A stretch of 64,000 nucleotides of DNA from Melitaea cinxia (GCF_905220565.1 NC_059421.1:134001-198000), one strand, 5' to 3'. Positions 22,746 to 36,899 are shown, numbered from the stretch's first letter. The notes: a model not told the origin generated them from the sequence alone. Numbers and translations are program-made.

Positions 22746-24180
22746 TTGTAAATAGGTCTTGATGAGAGGTCACGATCGGGCAAATTCAATATAAAATCAA
22801 CTCGCTTATAGTTGGACCGCGTCGGACTCTCTAGAGGGCACCTCTACACACTACTACTGTCATATAAGAGTATTTGTATCATATATTTCACACAATAACA
22901 CCGAGACATTCGAGTCAAACGCCTTTGAAGTGTAACGAAAGGTTTTTCGGGACATTGTTTTATACTTACCTACTGGCTACCACAGATTCATGTTAATTCT
23001 GGAATGGTTTTCTGGATCTCCCGTTATCTACGTACCAAGTTTTGTTAAAATCGGTTCAGTGGTTTTTGCGTTAATTGTAAGTTTATTACATTGCTTTGAA
23101 TACAACTGACATATGATGACATACTTTCGTAAGATAAGACAACTATCAAAAAGAGACAGAGCCACTCTCTCGCACTAGTATCGACTCCGAACACATCCTG
23201 ATAATAAACTCCATTTGAATATTAAACAGTAAAGTTATTCGCCAAATAAAATCATTTATCTAACTGTCATTTGATCCAAGCCTTTAAAACTAAAGATATA
23301 AGATTCATATTCCTATAACGACATTCTCCTTACTATAATCTCAAACAAAACTTACTGTAATAAACCTTCGTTCCATGTCTGTAAAGATCAAAATCGAATA
23401 TCACAACTATCTTTTATATGTAGCCAATAATATATTTAAAAAGTCATCCCATAATATATCTTAAGTTTTACATAATAAAGTTGAAATTTCATTGTGTCCG
23501 TCGGTTTTAAATTCGCTGCAAAATGTACTGCAATCGTAACGAACGGAAGCCATCAGTCTCCGCGGGAACAAACAAGGGCATATTTTTTAAACTTTCCTCT
23601 GAATTTCGGATGTTTTTATCGCTGATATAAATTGTTTTTGTTCGGACGTAATAAATGTTACAGGTATATTAAAGCCGTAAATTACGCGGAATATTTATAT
23701 TAAAAGGGTTATTTTTCGATTACAATTTGAAATAACCGGAATCGTTGGGAATGTTAATTATGATGTTTTGAAAGCTCAACCGATATCACTACTTGATAAA
23801 CAACTTTTGTGCGTGTTGAGTTGTCTGTTGAGTACTGATAACATTTGAAACGAATAATAAAAGCCACGTTATTACAATTCTGAGACTGAATATACTGTAG
23901 GCTTACTAGTAGGCAAGTAGGTAAGTGAATACTTTGCTTCTTTATAAGTTCCCAATGAACTTGAGTATAAGACAAAAACCGGATTGATTAAATGAAATTA
24001 AAGAATTTATTTTGCGTCATGTTTGACAGTATGACACAATAATGTTTAAAAAGTAATAAAAATTTAAAAATATATAATTATATAATTATATGCAACGCTA
24101 AAAATCTATCGACCCTTTTACCCTTAAATATCGATCTAATTAATTATCGATCTTAATTCAAAAAAAAATACTTAATAGAC
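22746..24180. other. no gene seen
   Basis: AT-rich. At 23035-23075 AAAATCGGTTCAGTGGTTTT is a common repeat phrase. Nothing else is supportable. Confidence 0.5.
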
Positions 24181-24184
24181 GTTA

Positions 24185-24260
24185 TTGGTAAATGGAGCTC
24201 TAACCCTTCTCCTACACATAGAAAGAGGTCTTTGCCCAGCAGTGGGATGTTACATACTGG
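24185..24260 (+). repeat. SINE family A tail fragment
   Basis: CCCTTCTCCTACACATAGAA followed by GCCCAGCAGTGGGATGTTAC is the SINE-A ending without its head. Confidence 0.6.
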
Positions 24261-24596
24261 ATATAGACATCATCGTGACCCTACCGAATCTAAAACCAAA
24301 ACACTTACATAAATAATGATATAAAAAATGAGTGAAACAACAAACCAAAACCAGCAGTCAGTAAAATGAAGGCTGATGACAACACGCCGCCGTGCGTCTG
24401 TAAACATCGCTTGTTGGTGGTCATTAGTGCGGTGGACTCTTTAATATTTATATGAAGCTCGTGCTTCGGTTGCTTCCCTTTGCGTCGTATAATATATTTT
24501 TTTTAATACAAGGCTTTATAGGATAATTCATTCATAATAAGGATATATTCATTATTTAATGCAGCTGTTCTGGTATGTCTTAGCATTATATTTTTA

Positions 24597-24790
24597 ACTA
24601 GTGCCCCGCCTCGGCTTTGCAAGGTTGCAAAAACTATCAGTGTTCCTCTTGTATAATGTGTATTATTATATAAACCTTTCTCTGGAATCATTCTATTTAT
24701 TAAAGAAAACCGCATCCGTTCCGTAGTTTTAAAGATCTAAGCATACAGACCTAATCGTATCGTATAATAGCAGCAGAGCAGCGAGCAGTC
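24597..24790 (-). mobile_element. Helitron-like element, CTAGT end
   Basis: ACTAGTGCCCCGCCTCGGCT is the complement of the CTAGT terminus. The body (TAGTTTTAAAGATCTAAGCA) matches 30065-30240 and 45428-45545 in reverse. Confidence 0.5.
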
Positions 24791-24944
24791 AACCTGTAGT
24801 CAAATCAAAGAAATTTGTCTGTACGGCATGAAGCACGGGCGTTTATGAGCTATAATTGACTGTATATTAATATCACTTCAATATAAATATCATAGGGTGT
24901 TAGCGAAATGATAAAATGGCTTTAAGTACACGTCAAAAAATAAT

Positions 24945-25090
24945 TGTGTTTGCTCGCAAACGAAAAAAAAAACGACTTCAACTACAAAAGTAGTCATCAG
25001 ATCTCGGTCAAAAAATGGGACCACAAGACAAGCATCAGCTTTCGATTAAAACAAGAATGATCATCAAAAAGCTGAACCATCTTCATCGTC
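24945..25090 (-). repeat. PAL-family 3' fragment
   Basis: TGTTTGCTCGCAAACG, a perfect hairpin arm, is followed by AAAACGACTTCAACTACAAA and PAL monomer words. Confidence 0.6.
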
Positions 25091-26440
25091 ATGTACCAAT
25101 TATGATGTGTCTTACGATGTATTTGAAACAGATACCTATACTGCATAGGGCTATAACGACAAACACTCAGACTAGCAAAATATTTCTTCTTATAGAGGTT
25201 TTGTTTGTGTTTGTCGAAGATCACAAACTTTTGAGACATCTTAAATACGAACTTTGCCCAACCAATGTTGAGTTCATTTGAAATTTAATTTTACGAAACA
25301 TTGAAATGTTTTTTAAGAATAAAATTTATCGATTGATATTGTAGCTACTGTTGTAACTTTACAAAAGGAACTCGAATAACGTAAAACGCATGTCTGAAAC
25401 GTACCCCGGGGTGCTCGTGACGGTCACCAACTTTCTGTGAAAATATTTACAAAGTAATTTTACGTCGCTAGTAAATCAAATCGCGCGGGGACGGAACCTC
25501 CAGTTAAGGCACAGTAAGCTGACGAATCGAATTCGACAACTTGTTGTCGACAGTTTATTTGCCACAACTTGCAAATTACAACCACTGTTATAAAATACAA
25601 TGGCTCTTACAATTTTCATACTAAAGTGTTGTCTGTTGTGTGCAACTAGAGACCGCTCGGTCCTAACAATGATAAGTCGTAGTCGTAATTACTACATTCT
25701 TTGCTCCTGCTTGTTATGCACCCCTGGTACAGAACATAAAAATTTCTGCCCGAAAGTATTTCTGATAAAAATCTATATTATAATGTAGGAGGGGGGGGGG
25801 GTTTACAAATTGTCCTTTTCTTTTTGTTCGTTTTGTTCAGAATTTCAATAATAATTAATGTTTATGTATGTTGTTCTTTCGACAGCGATGTAGAATTTAC
25901 CTGGATGTATGGTACTAAAATTATTTAATTTCATATTGTACCAATTTCATAAATATTTTATTTCTGCCTGGAAAGAAAGTAGTTGACCGATTATAAAAGG
26001 GTAGACCGAGAATTGCGTGGTTAAAGCTAGTAATAGTAATGTTTTTAATACAAGTCAGATAGGTCAACTTCAGCAGCCAAAGCTTAGCTATTTTAAGTCT
26101 TAGCGTGACATTATACAGCTTCTCCTTTAGCTGTCTCCCTTTGTCTATATCCCTCACTATACGAGCTTACGAGCTTTACTCAAGATGAAGGTGCTCAAAC
26201 AAACTGGCAAATTCAGAAGCTTTGTGGCGTACCCACATAGATATGCAAACATAAAGTACCTGTTGTTTGTGTATCAATTGTTAGGTACACTATCTCCGTA
26301 ACTACTCGATATAAGATTCCATAAATATGTAAGTTCGATATTGGTAAATAAAATATTCATTGGCTATGAATCAAAAACGAGGAGTTTGTGAGGATGAATA
26401 CTTGACTGATTTTTTCACACAAAAATTAATGTTCAAGTTG
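25091..26440. other. no gene called; polyG run
   Basis: A run of about a dozen G lies at 25789-25801. An ATG at 25600 opens a 62-codon frame whose first residues (MALTIFILKCCLLCA) look like a signal peptide, but no good splice donor or homologous domain follows, so I do not call it. Confidence 0.4.
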
Positions 26441-26655
26441 CAGGCCTTGTGGGTCTCCCCACCGTGCCTCGGAGAGCACGTTAAGCCGTCGGTCCTGGTT
26501 GTTATCAAGTACACCTGATAGCGATCGTTACTAGTAGGGAATATATCCGCCAACCCGCATTGGATTAGCGTGGTGGATTAAGCTCTGATCCTTCTCCTAC
26601 ATGGGGAAAGGGGCCTATGCCCACTAATGGGATATTACAGGCTAAAGCGTAATTA
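26441..26655 (+). repeat. SINE family A, 5'-truncated
   Basis: It begins at CTTGTGGGTCTCCCCACCGT and continues to GGGATATTACAGGCTAAAGC, close to the 11607 copy but without the tRNA head. Confidence 0.75.
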
Positions 26656-27679
26656 AATTAGGTTCGTAGATGCCTCGAAATCCAGTAAAGCAAATAATTT
26701 TTTTTATTCCAAAATCGAAAATATGATGTTGCAATGTATTTTTTTCTTAGTAGAAATTGCTACTGCCTTAAAAATAGTGATATTTGTTTATACGAGTCAT
26801 ATTTGGGTTTATTTCAAAGTACAAAATACTGTGAGTTCAGGAATTGCAATAAAAATTAAAAATAACTTTTTAACATTAATGGTATCGAAACAGTAATCGT
26901 AAGTTACACAGACAGAATCACTTAGCTGATAAAAATAATGCTTCTAACATTTGAATTATTGAAATGTAATTTATGATATTAATATGCTTTTTAATTTACA
27001 GAGCTTCATAGAGTAATAACGAGTAATCTCTTAGAACATTATACAAATGAAATTAAACAGTTAAATTCTTAGATGTCAGCTGAGCGGAACGCGCCCGTAT
27101 CAATGTGCCTCGCAACGTATTTGCAATAATTGAATTACAAAAGCTTCGAGTCGAGCTAATTACTACCGAATTACGAGGGTAGTCGCAATTTTATTATCAT
27201 GGCCATTTTAAATTGACTTGATTTCATTATGTGTGCTCTTACGCGTATAATACGATAATCTGTGAGAGCAGGTAATATACCGGCACCAGTCAGGTAGCTC
27301 TAATATTATTAATCATGAATATGAGTTGGACTGAGTTAGAAAGATTTCTGAATGGGATGTTACTATGATAACTGTAGCAACAGAACTGTTAGTATAGATC
27401 GATAGTCATAGATGTTATAGATAAATAGGTACATAGATTAGTTAGAATTTAACGTTACTTTAGTAAAGAGTTATCTAACAATAACGTTTTTCCCACTTTC
27501 GAATCAGGTGCTTCAGTAGATCACACGAACATTAGAAAAACAATACAGGCCGTTATACAGTGTAAACGGTTCTTCCGTGGATGAATGTCGATGAATCATG
27601 CATGTCTGTAAGAATTTCATCATTTCGTAATGTATTTATATTATTTGATTACTGGATTATTGATAGTTAAGTCCTTAAC

Positions 27680-27780
27680 GACCACCTCTGTACATCTTTC
27701 TTTGATTGTACTATTTTTGTTTTTCTCTTTTGTTTCTTTTGGTGGCAAGCAATAAATATTATTGTTATTAATGTAGTAAG
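27680..27780 (+). repeat. LINE 3' tail ending in (ATT)n
   Basis: CCACCTCTGTACATCTTTCT then GGTGGCAAGCAATAAATATT parallels the tail at 22030. Confidence 0.5.
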
Positions 27781-30060
27781 CTACCACTGATGTGAAATAT
27801 CGATTCTGTTCAGAAGAAGTCAAAAGTATCAAGATACCCAACAGCTACTCTTTAAATAACCGCCGAGATATTAACTAATCGTTATAAATTTGTTCACAAG
27901 TATATTTTGTATGTTACCCAAGCTCAACGCATAAATCTTTAAAACAAATTGGTTCGATGTTGCAAAAAACGTATTTAAGTTCATGTATTTAATTAAAACT
28001 AAAAATATGAACAATTCAACAGACAGACCAAGTTTCTATTTCTATCCTTTAAAAAGCCATTTTTGAACATCTAGACAGTTGAAAGTCGTAAAAGTATGAT
28101 GCGGTACAACTCCTACACATCCGCTCGAGCATTCAAAACGACGTAGCTGCGTTATGTAATCTTAGATAATATAATTTCGCATTCATAATATTCTCAATTA
28201 ATGTTTAGTACGAATGCAAGCGGGACGGAATAGACTCCTTAATTCCCCGAATCTCCCATTTTACGAGGTTCAATCAAGTTGGCGGCGTAAAGGGGATCAC
28301 GGTATATCGCACAATCTCAGTAAACTGCGTCGATGGCTCCTGCAGATTGTCTGCTTACGGGACGGAATTTATTACTTTCTTAGCTATCTTCTGATTTTGC
28401 ATATTTCACTTTAGTTACAAATATTTGAATTAAACTTTGAAATTTTGATTAAGTTGTGAAGTGTAATTCGGGTTCAATCACACTAATGACACGTTATGCT
28501 TGCTAAAATTAGAAATTTAAACTCTGTGTTTGTTATGCGTTACACTTCTACAGGTTTGGCCAAAACCATTAGAAAGTTTTAAAGCTTTGATAGAGACCGT
28601 GAAAGCCTAACACTTAAAGTGCATTTATCAAAAAGTAGTGGAATTATTTATATAAGCATAGCTTCGGCCTATATGAGGTTAAAATTCACGTCAACACAAA
28701 AATAAATCTGCGTTTTTTTTATAATCACTAAAACAACTCTTAAATATTCAATATTGATATTTTGTAGGCTAGTTGTACAATTATCACTTTACGGCTACAG
28801 AGAAACATCGCTGAAGGTGGCGATTTAAATATTACACATGACTTGTTTGAAATTATAAAATATTCGACTAGCTTTAAAATCGCTTCAATTTCGAGAGATA
28901 ACTTCATAAAACATCTGAGTTATCCCTAATTATATTTAGCGGGTTCAGTATAAAAACAATACACTCATTGCGACCCTTCGGAATTAATGTAGATCCCGGG
29001 TAAGGTTTACTTTCTCATATAGGAGCCGCGACGTGCCAAACTGAAATGACTCTTATCACGAAGATATAAATATCAAAGTGGACTGTTAAAAGAGGATCTG
29101 TTTAACGAGATGTATTAATATTAATGAAATTTCTGTATCTGTATGACTTAATAAGTTTATAGATGCCTGATGTTTGTACGCTCCGAAGTTACACGTAGAC
29201 TGAGATGCTGATTTTGGTTTTAAGGTTTAATTTTGTTAATGTCGTATGTTTCTTTTGAGCTTAAATCAAATTGAGGGACATTTTAATTTTGTTATCATTT
29301 TTATTTGATTTTAAAAATAACTTAAAAATTCCTAGCTCTCGGCAAAGGCCTCACTGCTACTCATGTCTTGGACTACTTTGTTCAATGTATACATTACCGA
29401 AAATAACTCAAATTATTAAGTGTTTTATGCAAAACAATCGGCATTGGCTTCTTTGGGTTGTCAACTAGGCACATTAGTAAGGTCCTACAAAGACCCAAAG
29501 AGATCGTTCATAGAAATACAAGAATCGAACTTTAGGCGTTAATTTAATCAAATTACATCATCACGATCGGTAAAGTTAATAAATATTTAGCATTAAGCTA
29601 TTATTTTAGCAGTTTATCTTTACTAAAAGTCAGTTCTAAAAGGCCGGTTATTTTTAGGTCGAGCAACTCCGACCCAGACACTGCTGAGGGTAGCGAAACT
29701 AACTATGTACATATATGTTTAAATGGTTGATTCAACATCACTACTATTATTCGACCTAAATCGATTGTAACGTGAACTTTACTGACAAACATGCAAACAA
29801 ACAAACATAATCACGTGAAACGATACAAGTAAAACAAGCGCGCCCTTGTTGTATTTGAACATCTGAATAATGTTGACACTGTTGATAGAGTTACGCCGGA
29901 ACTTGTAATTGAAAATGGAACGATTTAAAATAGAGACGAATGTTATTTTAAAGCTATTAGTAGCAATAAAAGAAAAATAGTATTCGATTAGTTTCTTTTT
30001 AAAGAAATGAGATGAGGGTAAAGTTTCTGTTGTAAGCTTCTATTATACATAGTCTTAAAC
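27781..30060. other. 2.3 kb with no gene seen
   Basis: AT-rich. A patch at 28205-28370 is more balanced in composition and carries a 66-codon frame without recognisable domain. I see no repeats of note. Confidence 0.5.
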
Positions 30061-30064
30061 AAAT

Positions 30065-30240
30065 TCACTTCCTGCTGTCTGTATGCTTAGATCTTTAAAA
30101 TTACGCAACATATTTTGATGCGGTTTTCTTTAGTAAATAGGGTGATTCCAGCGGAAGGTTTATATGTATAATATATGCATAACATAGTGGAGGAACACTG
30201 ATAGTTTAGGCAACCGTACGAAGCCGGGGCGGGTCGCTAG
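30065..30240 (+). mobile_element. Helitron-like element, CTAGT end
   Basis: The body CTTAGATCTTTAAAATTACG and GGTGATTCCAGCGGAAGG leads to the terminus CCGGGGCGGGTCGCTAG followed by T, agreeing with 45428-45780. Confidence 0.5.
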
Positions 30241-30769
30241 TAAAGTAATAAATAAACACATGATAATTTTTTGTCATTGATTGTTCTTGATAGGGGAGAT
30301 ACTATGACAATTATAATCCAACTTGCAATAGAGGAGCTTTGCGCTTCTAGCTTTTGTATTTATAGAGAAAAAATCTTCGCTTACCAATCAGTCACAATGG
30401 GCTGTTTCGTTTCATTGAATAAAACCTTAACTTAGGCTTAAACCATTACTTCCATGTTATAATAATTTAGGTATTGCTAGTCATTGCTAATTTTACTTAT
30501 TTATTAGGGATGGTACAGAGCACAGAAAAGGTTATAAAAAAAACATACGAGAAAATGTAATATAATCATTATGGCTAATTACGACCATCCATTCGTTTAT
30601 AATTAAATATAACAAACGTGTAAATAAGTGAAGGGAAAACAATAAGACAAACGATTCGATAAAACCGAAAACATAATTTCATAATAAACTAATACATACC
30701 CTTGGGAAGTTTATTACAAACAATCAAAGGTATATTTGGAAGGTAATGTAAAATATTATTTAAAATTGA

Positions 30770-30815
30770 TAATAATAATAATAATAATAATGATAATAAT
30801 AATAATAATATAGTA
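30770..30815. repeat. (AAT)n microsatellite
   Basis: About fifteen AAT units with a few interruptions. They create the poly-Leu run in the reverse-strand frame 30689-31090, which I do not regard as a gene. Confidence 0.85.
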
Positions 30816-31091
30816 GGGATTACATAAATATTTATGAAATATATACAGTTATTATATATTTTACTTGTTATTTTGATTATGTTTGTTGACGAACTGTCGT
30901 TTGATTTTATTTTGAAATATATTTTTGTGGCCATTGAAAATATCAACGCCTTTAAATTATTATTACAAGTAAATAATTCTGTGCATAGTTGGTGGAGCAG
31001 TTCGGGACTTGTGCGCCGTGAAAGGTTGTTCAGTAAAATGCTTTCAGCTAGCTCCGAATAGTCTAGGCGGCAACAAATTACATCATACAAT

Positions 31092-31300
31092 AATCTTTTT
31101 ATTTTTTATGCCACTAGGTCGGCAAACAAGCGTACGGCTCGCCTGATGGTAAGCGATTACCGTAGCTTATAGACGCCTGCAACACCAGAAGCATCGCAAG
31201 CGCGTTGCCGACCCAATCCACAATGCCCCCAGGAGCTCTGGTCACCTTACTCACCAACAGGAACACAATACTGCTTGAAAACAATATTATTTTGCTGTGA
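31092..31300 (-). repeat. CCGACCTAG-tailed retroposon, reverse copy
   Basis: It starts with the T-rich complement of the tail (TTTTTATGCCACTAGGTCGG) and continues GCAAACAAGCGTACGGCTCG, CAACACCAGAAGCATCGCAA and TCACCAACAGGAACACAATA. Confidence 0.7.
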
Positions 31301-33889
31301 TTTTAAAATAAATTCCCATGTCTAACAACTTTCTGCGTTCTGTTAACGTCAGAAAGTACGTTGTAATAGCTACTTTTGACATACATTTATTATTGATAAA
31401 TTAGGAGAAAAACTGGTTTCATTGAATTTGCTGCACAAGTGAAACAAATCCAAAGAATGTTTCATCCAACATCGTGCCTACATTCACGTGGAATTCCAAT
31501 AATATTTCGATCTTGCCGCAAGTCACAAACCTTTCATGCTACTGGAATTTCTAATTTCTAGCTCCACCGGTTTAGGTGCGTTCATGTTTCAGTTATACTT
31601 GAATTAGAACGATATGTTGAGCCATTTTCTCGAAGATGGTGACGCATATGAAAAGTCTCTTTAAATGATAAATTCGTAAAATGTATAACATTTAACGAAT
31701 CGCTTCCTGACTGAACGACTATAACCATAACCGAGAAATAATGAGCCTTATTACGATGACAATAAAGGTTGTTAGTGCACCGCTGAGGAGGCAGCGGGGA
31801 TAGGCGACTATGAACTCTGTTTAGTTAGAGGTAGGGGTTGCGAGCCCGAGGTGATGGGGTGGACCTCAAATTGTCGCTACGTGAGTCTCTCTCCGATGCT
31901 AATGACGGGTGATTACCCGGAGAGGGTCCATAGAATTTAGATCGAAGTTTTTGAAACAGAAATTTGTAATGGGAAAGTTGTAAAATACTTTAAATGTATC
32001 CGAACTCGTTTAGAATCGCTCAAAGGTTCGCATCAAACATTTTGTTTACATTATTGAACTACATTCTGAGTCTGCAAAGAAGGCTCATTTTACAGCTGCA
32101 TCCAGCTCAGTCCTACATTGTTTGAATTTGAAGCTTTTTGGAAAATTTACACAACATTGATAATTTTATGTTCTATATTTCTAAATCCATAAAAGAAACA
32201 ACATTGTAACAGAATTTTGTAAGGCATTACACATTTGCTTCCACTCAAAAATAAATAAAATAAAAATTGATTATAAGGTAATCTATTCTAGTAAAATAAG
32301 CAAATGAAAACATTAAAGAAATAGTATTTCCCGCCACTAACACAAACGACATCAAGCCGTGTTTATGTTTATAAGCAAGAAGTGAGTCAAGTAAGCGATA
32401 AATCCCGACGACCCTGTAAAACAAACTAGATCGCGCAGTACGTCTCAACTGAAGTTCTGACTCCGCGCTTCTTAACCGTGGGCACGTGCAACTTATAATT
32501 AACTTCAAGTGCGGGTTGATTGTATTGTTGTTTTTATCGCGAGGGTTTTGAGACTTTGAGTTGTGCTTGAAGAAAAATATTAGAATTTGTTGATGAGTTC
32601 ATTATTAAAAGGGTCGAAAATGACAAACTTTAGAGAAGTTACTGTTTAAGTAAATTTGTCGAATGATATAACTTTAGCTGTTTTTGTTGATTGTAAATAT
32701 CCAACTGCTGTGGAAAGCCTTCTTATTGTATAAGGGATTTAGGCTTAATCCGACTCGTAGCTCCACTGTGAACTGGCAGATGCGTAATTCTGTATTTTGA
32801 AATTTTTAGAAGCATTTTAGTGTCTGAACCAAATACTAATTTAAAAACAAATATTAGAATTTAAGTGTAAGCAAAGCTGAAAGTAATATAGGTAAATCGT
32901 AATAGGAGGTAACTAAGGACTAATTTTGATATGGTCACAATTTTTTTTTTTCATATTTTACTCGCAGTGAAAAGACAGGAGAGAAATTTGTGGCAATACA
33001 TTTAGGATTATATAGAGTATATATATAAATTTTACATAACTCGGACGTCTTCATGAAGTAATATTTCGTTACAAAAAATATTATAACACAAACTAATATG
33101 TGAGTTGAAGCTCAGCAAGTAAAAATTGCAATACCTTGTCGGAGCTTAATCCGTCCTCTAACAAAAACTTTGGCAGATAAGCTCAAACACTTCTTGATTT
33201 CTGAGTTGCATGTTTCTAGCCGGGAGATAGCAATTTGTATGTATACTAAAATTTAAATTCATAAGTGTGTTCGCTGCTCCAGCCTCAGCTACAAGATCTC
33301 ATACACGGGACGTGCCAAGAATCTCGACTTCGCTCCGCTCTGTATGTAACTAAGATTAGTTCACGGCTTCCTCTAAAAATTCTCGTAGCGTCGCTGTTCG
33401 ACGTTTCCGTCCGACTGTCGGCGTCTCGGACATCAACGGTCGTATAATTGAGTTTTTACTATTCGATCCTTCCGAATATTATTGAGTTCAGTCTATTTTA
33501 TTTCTGTGCGACGTCGGAGTTTCAAACAAATGTGTGCTCGCAATCTGGTTCGTTAGAACGAATACTATTATATTTTATGTTTGTGATGTAATTCCTGATA
33601 TTGTGCAAGTTAAGATTAGGGCGACAAATCGGGAAATCCATTTTGATGTGGAAAATAACGTATGATTGTCATTTTTGCAATAATTCGTTTTTTTTTTGGA
33701 TAATAAAGCCTGTGTGTGTGTGTGAGTGATAATGTTAACCGTTTTCTTATTAGTTTTAATTATCTGACTCATTTTGGTGACATTCAATGTTCCGTGTGAT
33801 ATGCTCATAATTCATTTATCCCTTCTATTACTTAAATTATTTGAATATCATATAAAGTGTACAGTTCATTGTAAACAATTCGTGCAGTG
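31301..33889. other. 2.6 kb with no gene seen
   Basis: Two patches have more balanced composition, 31780-31925 and 33265-33450, neither with a convincing open frame or splice sites. They could be non-coding exon, enhancer or decayed repeat; the sequence does not decide. Confidence 0.45.
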
Positions 33890-33894
33890 GTCGT

Positions 33895-34030
33895 GCGACT
33901 TGTAGCAACATTAATTGTTGCGGTTTCGATCTTCGATCAACACAAATATTGGTAAGACAATACGGGCTGTCGTGTCTAGTGTTTGTCTATGTATTGTGCT
34001 AGACCACAATACATAAAGGTAAGGTTATGT
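33895..34030 (+). repeat. decayed SINE family B copy
   Basis: TTGTTGCGGTTTCGATCTTC is followed by ACACAAATATTGGTAAGACA, a diverged version of the SINE-B head and body. Confidence 0.35.
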
Positions 34031-34261
34031 GGATTATATGGTTTATTTACGCTACTGCCTGCTGCTGTTACTGTCCTATCTAAGCATGGGCATTTCACAA
34101 TGTATTTGTTTTAATGTCTTGCACATTACTAATATGATGCATTTTTTATTTTTACTAAAGTAAGTTCCAGAATAAAAACGCCTTTCTTTTTTCCAAATAA
34201 CTCAATGTTCTGTTATTATACTTTAGACATATCTACGTAAGAATGAGGATTGCGGGAAACT

Positions 34262-34345
34262 CGGATATTTGGCGCGAACTTGGAGGCCTATGTCCAGCAG
34301 TGGAATGCGATAAACTGAAGCGATGTGATGATGATAATGATATGC
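34262..34345 (+). repeat. LINE 3' tail with (GAT)n
   Basis: TTGGCGCGAACTTGGAGGCC, TATGTCCAGCAGTGGAATGC and a (GATGAT)n tail match the ends at 17188-17365 and 41100-41190. Confidence 0.7.
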
Positions 34346-35384
34346 GCAACAGATAATGAGTGCAAAATTTCCATTGCTCTTACTTTGCTATGCTTGTGTT
34401 AAACAAATTATAATTGTATCTTTTGCTAACAGCAAGTCCGATATCCTATATTGAGTTTTATAGTGTAATCAGCTCTATTGTACCATAATATTGCATTCCC
34501 ATTAACTTCGTGGTTTATGAATCCGGGTAGCTCGAGATTAGCCAGTCGATGTCAAGCTGGTCCAATTTGACAAACCATCCAAGTCCTTACTTAACTTTAA
34601 TTCCATGTATTTCAAATTTTAGGTCACTTAGATAGAACACATTTTTCAAAAATTATAAATAAATTCTATAATACGCTCATTTTCTATACTCGAATTAATT
34701 GCAGGTTACATAAAATTGAGTTATTTGTATATCTTTTAAATCAAAATTTATTTCGAGGGCAGGTGTGATATCTGGCAAATTACAACTTAAGTAAAGGAAT
34801 TTGTTCACTTTTTATATAAAAAATAGCAGTGTGAAACTGTATTAAAGATACTTTAAGGTTAGAGGCTTGTTTCAAATATGTTTCATTTTAAAGGTTATGA
34901 GGAGTGCACATCAGCATCACAGCAGTGTAGTATCACAGATTCCGTTTTTGGAGACTTTGTCTATATTTTAGTTTAGACCAATGACTTGATCACGGAATCG
35001 AGAACAAACTCGTATGATTAAAAACTACTTTTAAAAATGTACCTGCTGATGTTTCATTTCTGTAAAATCACCTCGCGGTAGTTATTACTTTTCTTGTCCC
35101 ATAAAAGTCCCTAGGGCCTCTTAATCTGAGGGACGTGGAATTATTTATATGGAGCTCAGTCGAGGCGCTTTATCTGAAGCGGATTTTAAGTGTTGAGCGC
35201 GACCGCCGTTTGACGCGGAATTACCGGTAGTTTTTATGTTGCCCTGGTGTCGGTTTTGTATATTTTTACAATTCGCGACCTTGAACCTGAAAATATTTTT
35301 CAAGGTTTTGTTTTCTGCTTTTGCATTAGTTTGTTTCACGTTTAATTTTATTAAAATAACAATTATTGCTGTCAGTCAATTTAA

Positions 35385-35845
35385 ATAATTGTGTTTGCTC
35401 GTAAACACACAAATACAAATAATACAATGTAGCTACACGAAAAAATACTCAAGTGAACACGTACGTGCAAGTACGCCTTATTAAAGATTACTCAAAAAGT
35501 ATTCATCAGATCTTGATCAAATTTAAATGGCACGCTAATGTAATGTCCACATGACACGCACTAATTTTCGATTAAAAAGAAGTTTGTGTGTGTGTGTGTG
35601 TACTTATGTATGAGCATAAGAAGTTATACTTCATTGGCGAGCTAACTTCACGTTGCTAACTTCTTCTTCGTTGACTAGCTAACTTCAGGGTGTCCGTTTT
35701 TTGTGACGGTGTAAAAATGTACTCTCGTTATTTTTCCTTAACGCGCCAAAACAAGTATAACTTCAAAAATTATCAAATTCGGTCAACCCACTTAAAAGTT
35801 TTGAGGTTACAAACAAACAAAAATCGAACTGAGAACATTTTTCGA
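35385..35845 (-). repeat. PAL-family element with TG microsatellite
   Basis: GTTTGCTCGTAAACAC, TATTACTCAAAAAGTA-like monomer words and the closing AGAACATTTTTCGAGGTAGG are in PAL order, reversed. A (TG)n run at about 35583-35601 interrupts it. Confidence 0.5.
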
Positions 35846-36284
35846 GGTAGGTTAAGACATTGAAAATAGTGTAAAAAACGGATGTTCCGAGAGTGGTGTG
35901 TGGTGTGTTTTATATACAGGTGCTGATAGAGGCGGCGGAGCGCCGGAGCGGGATAAAAATAATAAAACAATGTATATACTTTACTTATAAGAATTTCTAA
36001 CAGATTTGGGGACTAATATATTACATAAAATTGTACAGTGTCCTCACATCTGAACCTTTTAAATTTTTAAACGCTATATACTTGACTTAAATTAAGAAAT
36101 TGTAGAAAGAACTTCTCGTTGACATTTATTAGATGCTATTTGTTTTCGGAACAAGTTTTGTAACTTGTTTATCAAGTACGTTGTTGGTTATTTTGAGTTT
36201 CCAAAATTTAACCAATTTTACAAGCGCCATGATTATGTATCTCTAAAACATCTTGATTACTTATAAATCACAGTATTACGTTTG

Positions 36285-36520
36285 TGGCCAAGCTCATGAA
36301 TTTGTGTCTCCCACCATACCTCGGAGAGCACGTAAGGCAATTTGTTCCGATTGTTTTCATAGAAACTTAATAGCGTTTGGTACTTATGGTCGGGACACTA
36401 TCAATCAATGCTCTGTTAATCACTTTGGTGGATTAAGCGCAAACCTTCTTCTTTACAGAGAAGAAACTTATGCCCAGCAGTGTGAGAGGCTTATTAGGCT
36501 TTACATACTGATTAATAACT
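36285..36520 (+). repeat. SINE family A, decayed
   Basis: TGTCTCCCACCATACCTCGG, AGAGCACGTAAGGCAATTTG and TATGCCCAGCAGTGTGAGAG keep the SINE-A order. The 102-codon open frame across it is a by-product. Confidence 0.6.
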
Positions 36521-36899
36521 TACGATACGACATGTCGTGTCGTGTTAGTGTCGCTATGTAAAATGATCTTCCTTAAGAAGTAATGAGACGGCTTAAGGTC
36601 GACAATCTTTAGTGAAATATAAATTAAGTCAAGAATTTGGTTAAGATTTCGTCTCTGAGTTTGAACTTTGAATCCCCTTGCATTTTAAATGCTTTAGTTT
36701 TTGTCTGCGGTTTCGCCTGAATTGATGTTATACTTCTGACAAGATCTAAGTTAGCTTGGTTAAGTCCAGTCTCTCATGTAATAAGTTTATAAATAAAGTG
36801 GATAGGAGCTTTGTTCAATTCTTTATTTCTAAATTGTTTTATTATTTCAATATTTGCATTATAAAAAATCAAAGAACCAAAAAAATATCAAATATATAT

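Noticed and set aside
30689..31090. 133-codon reverse-strand frame with poly-Leu
   Set aside because: The hydrophobic run is an (AAT)n microsatellite and the rest matches no family I recognise.
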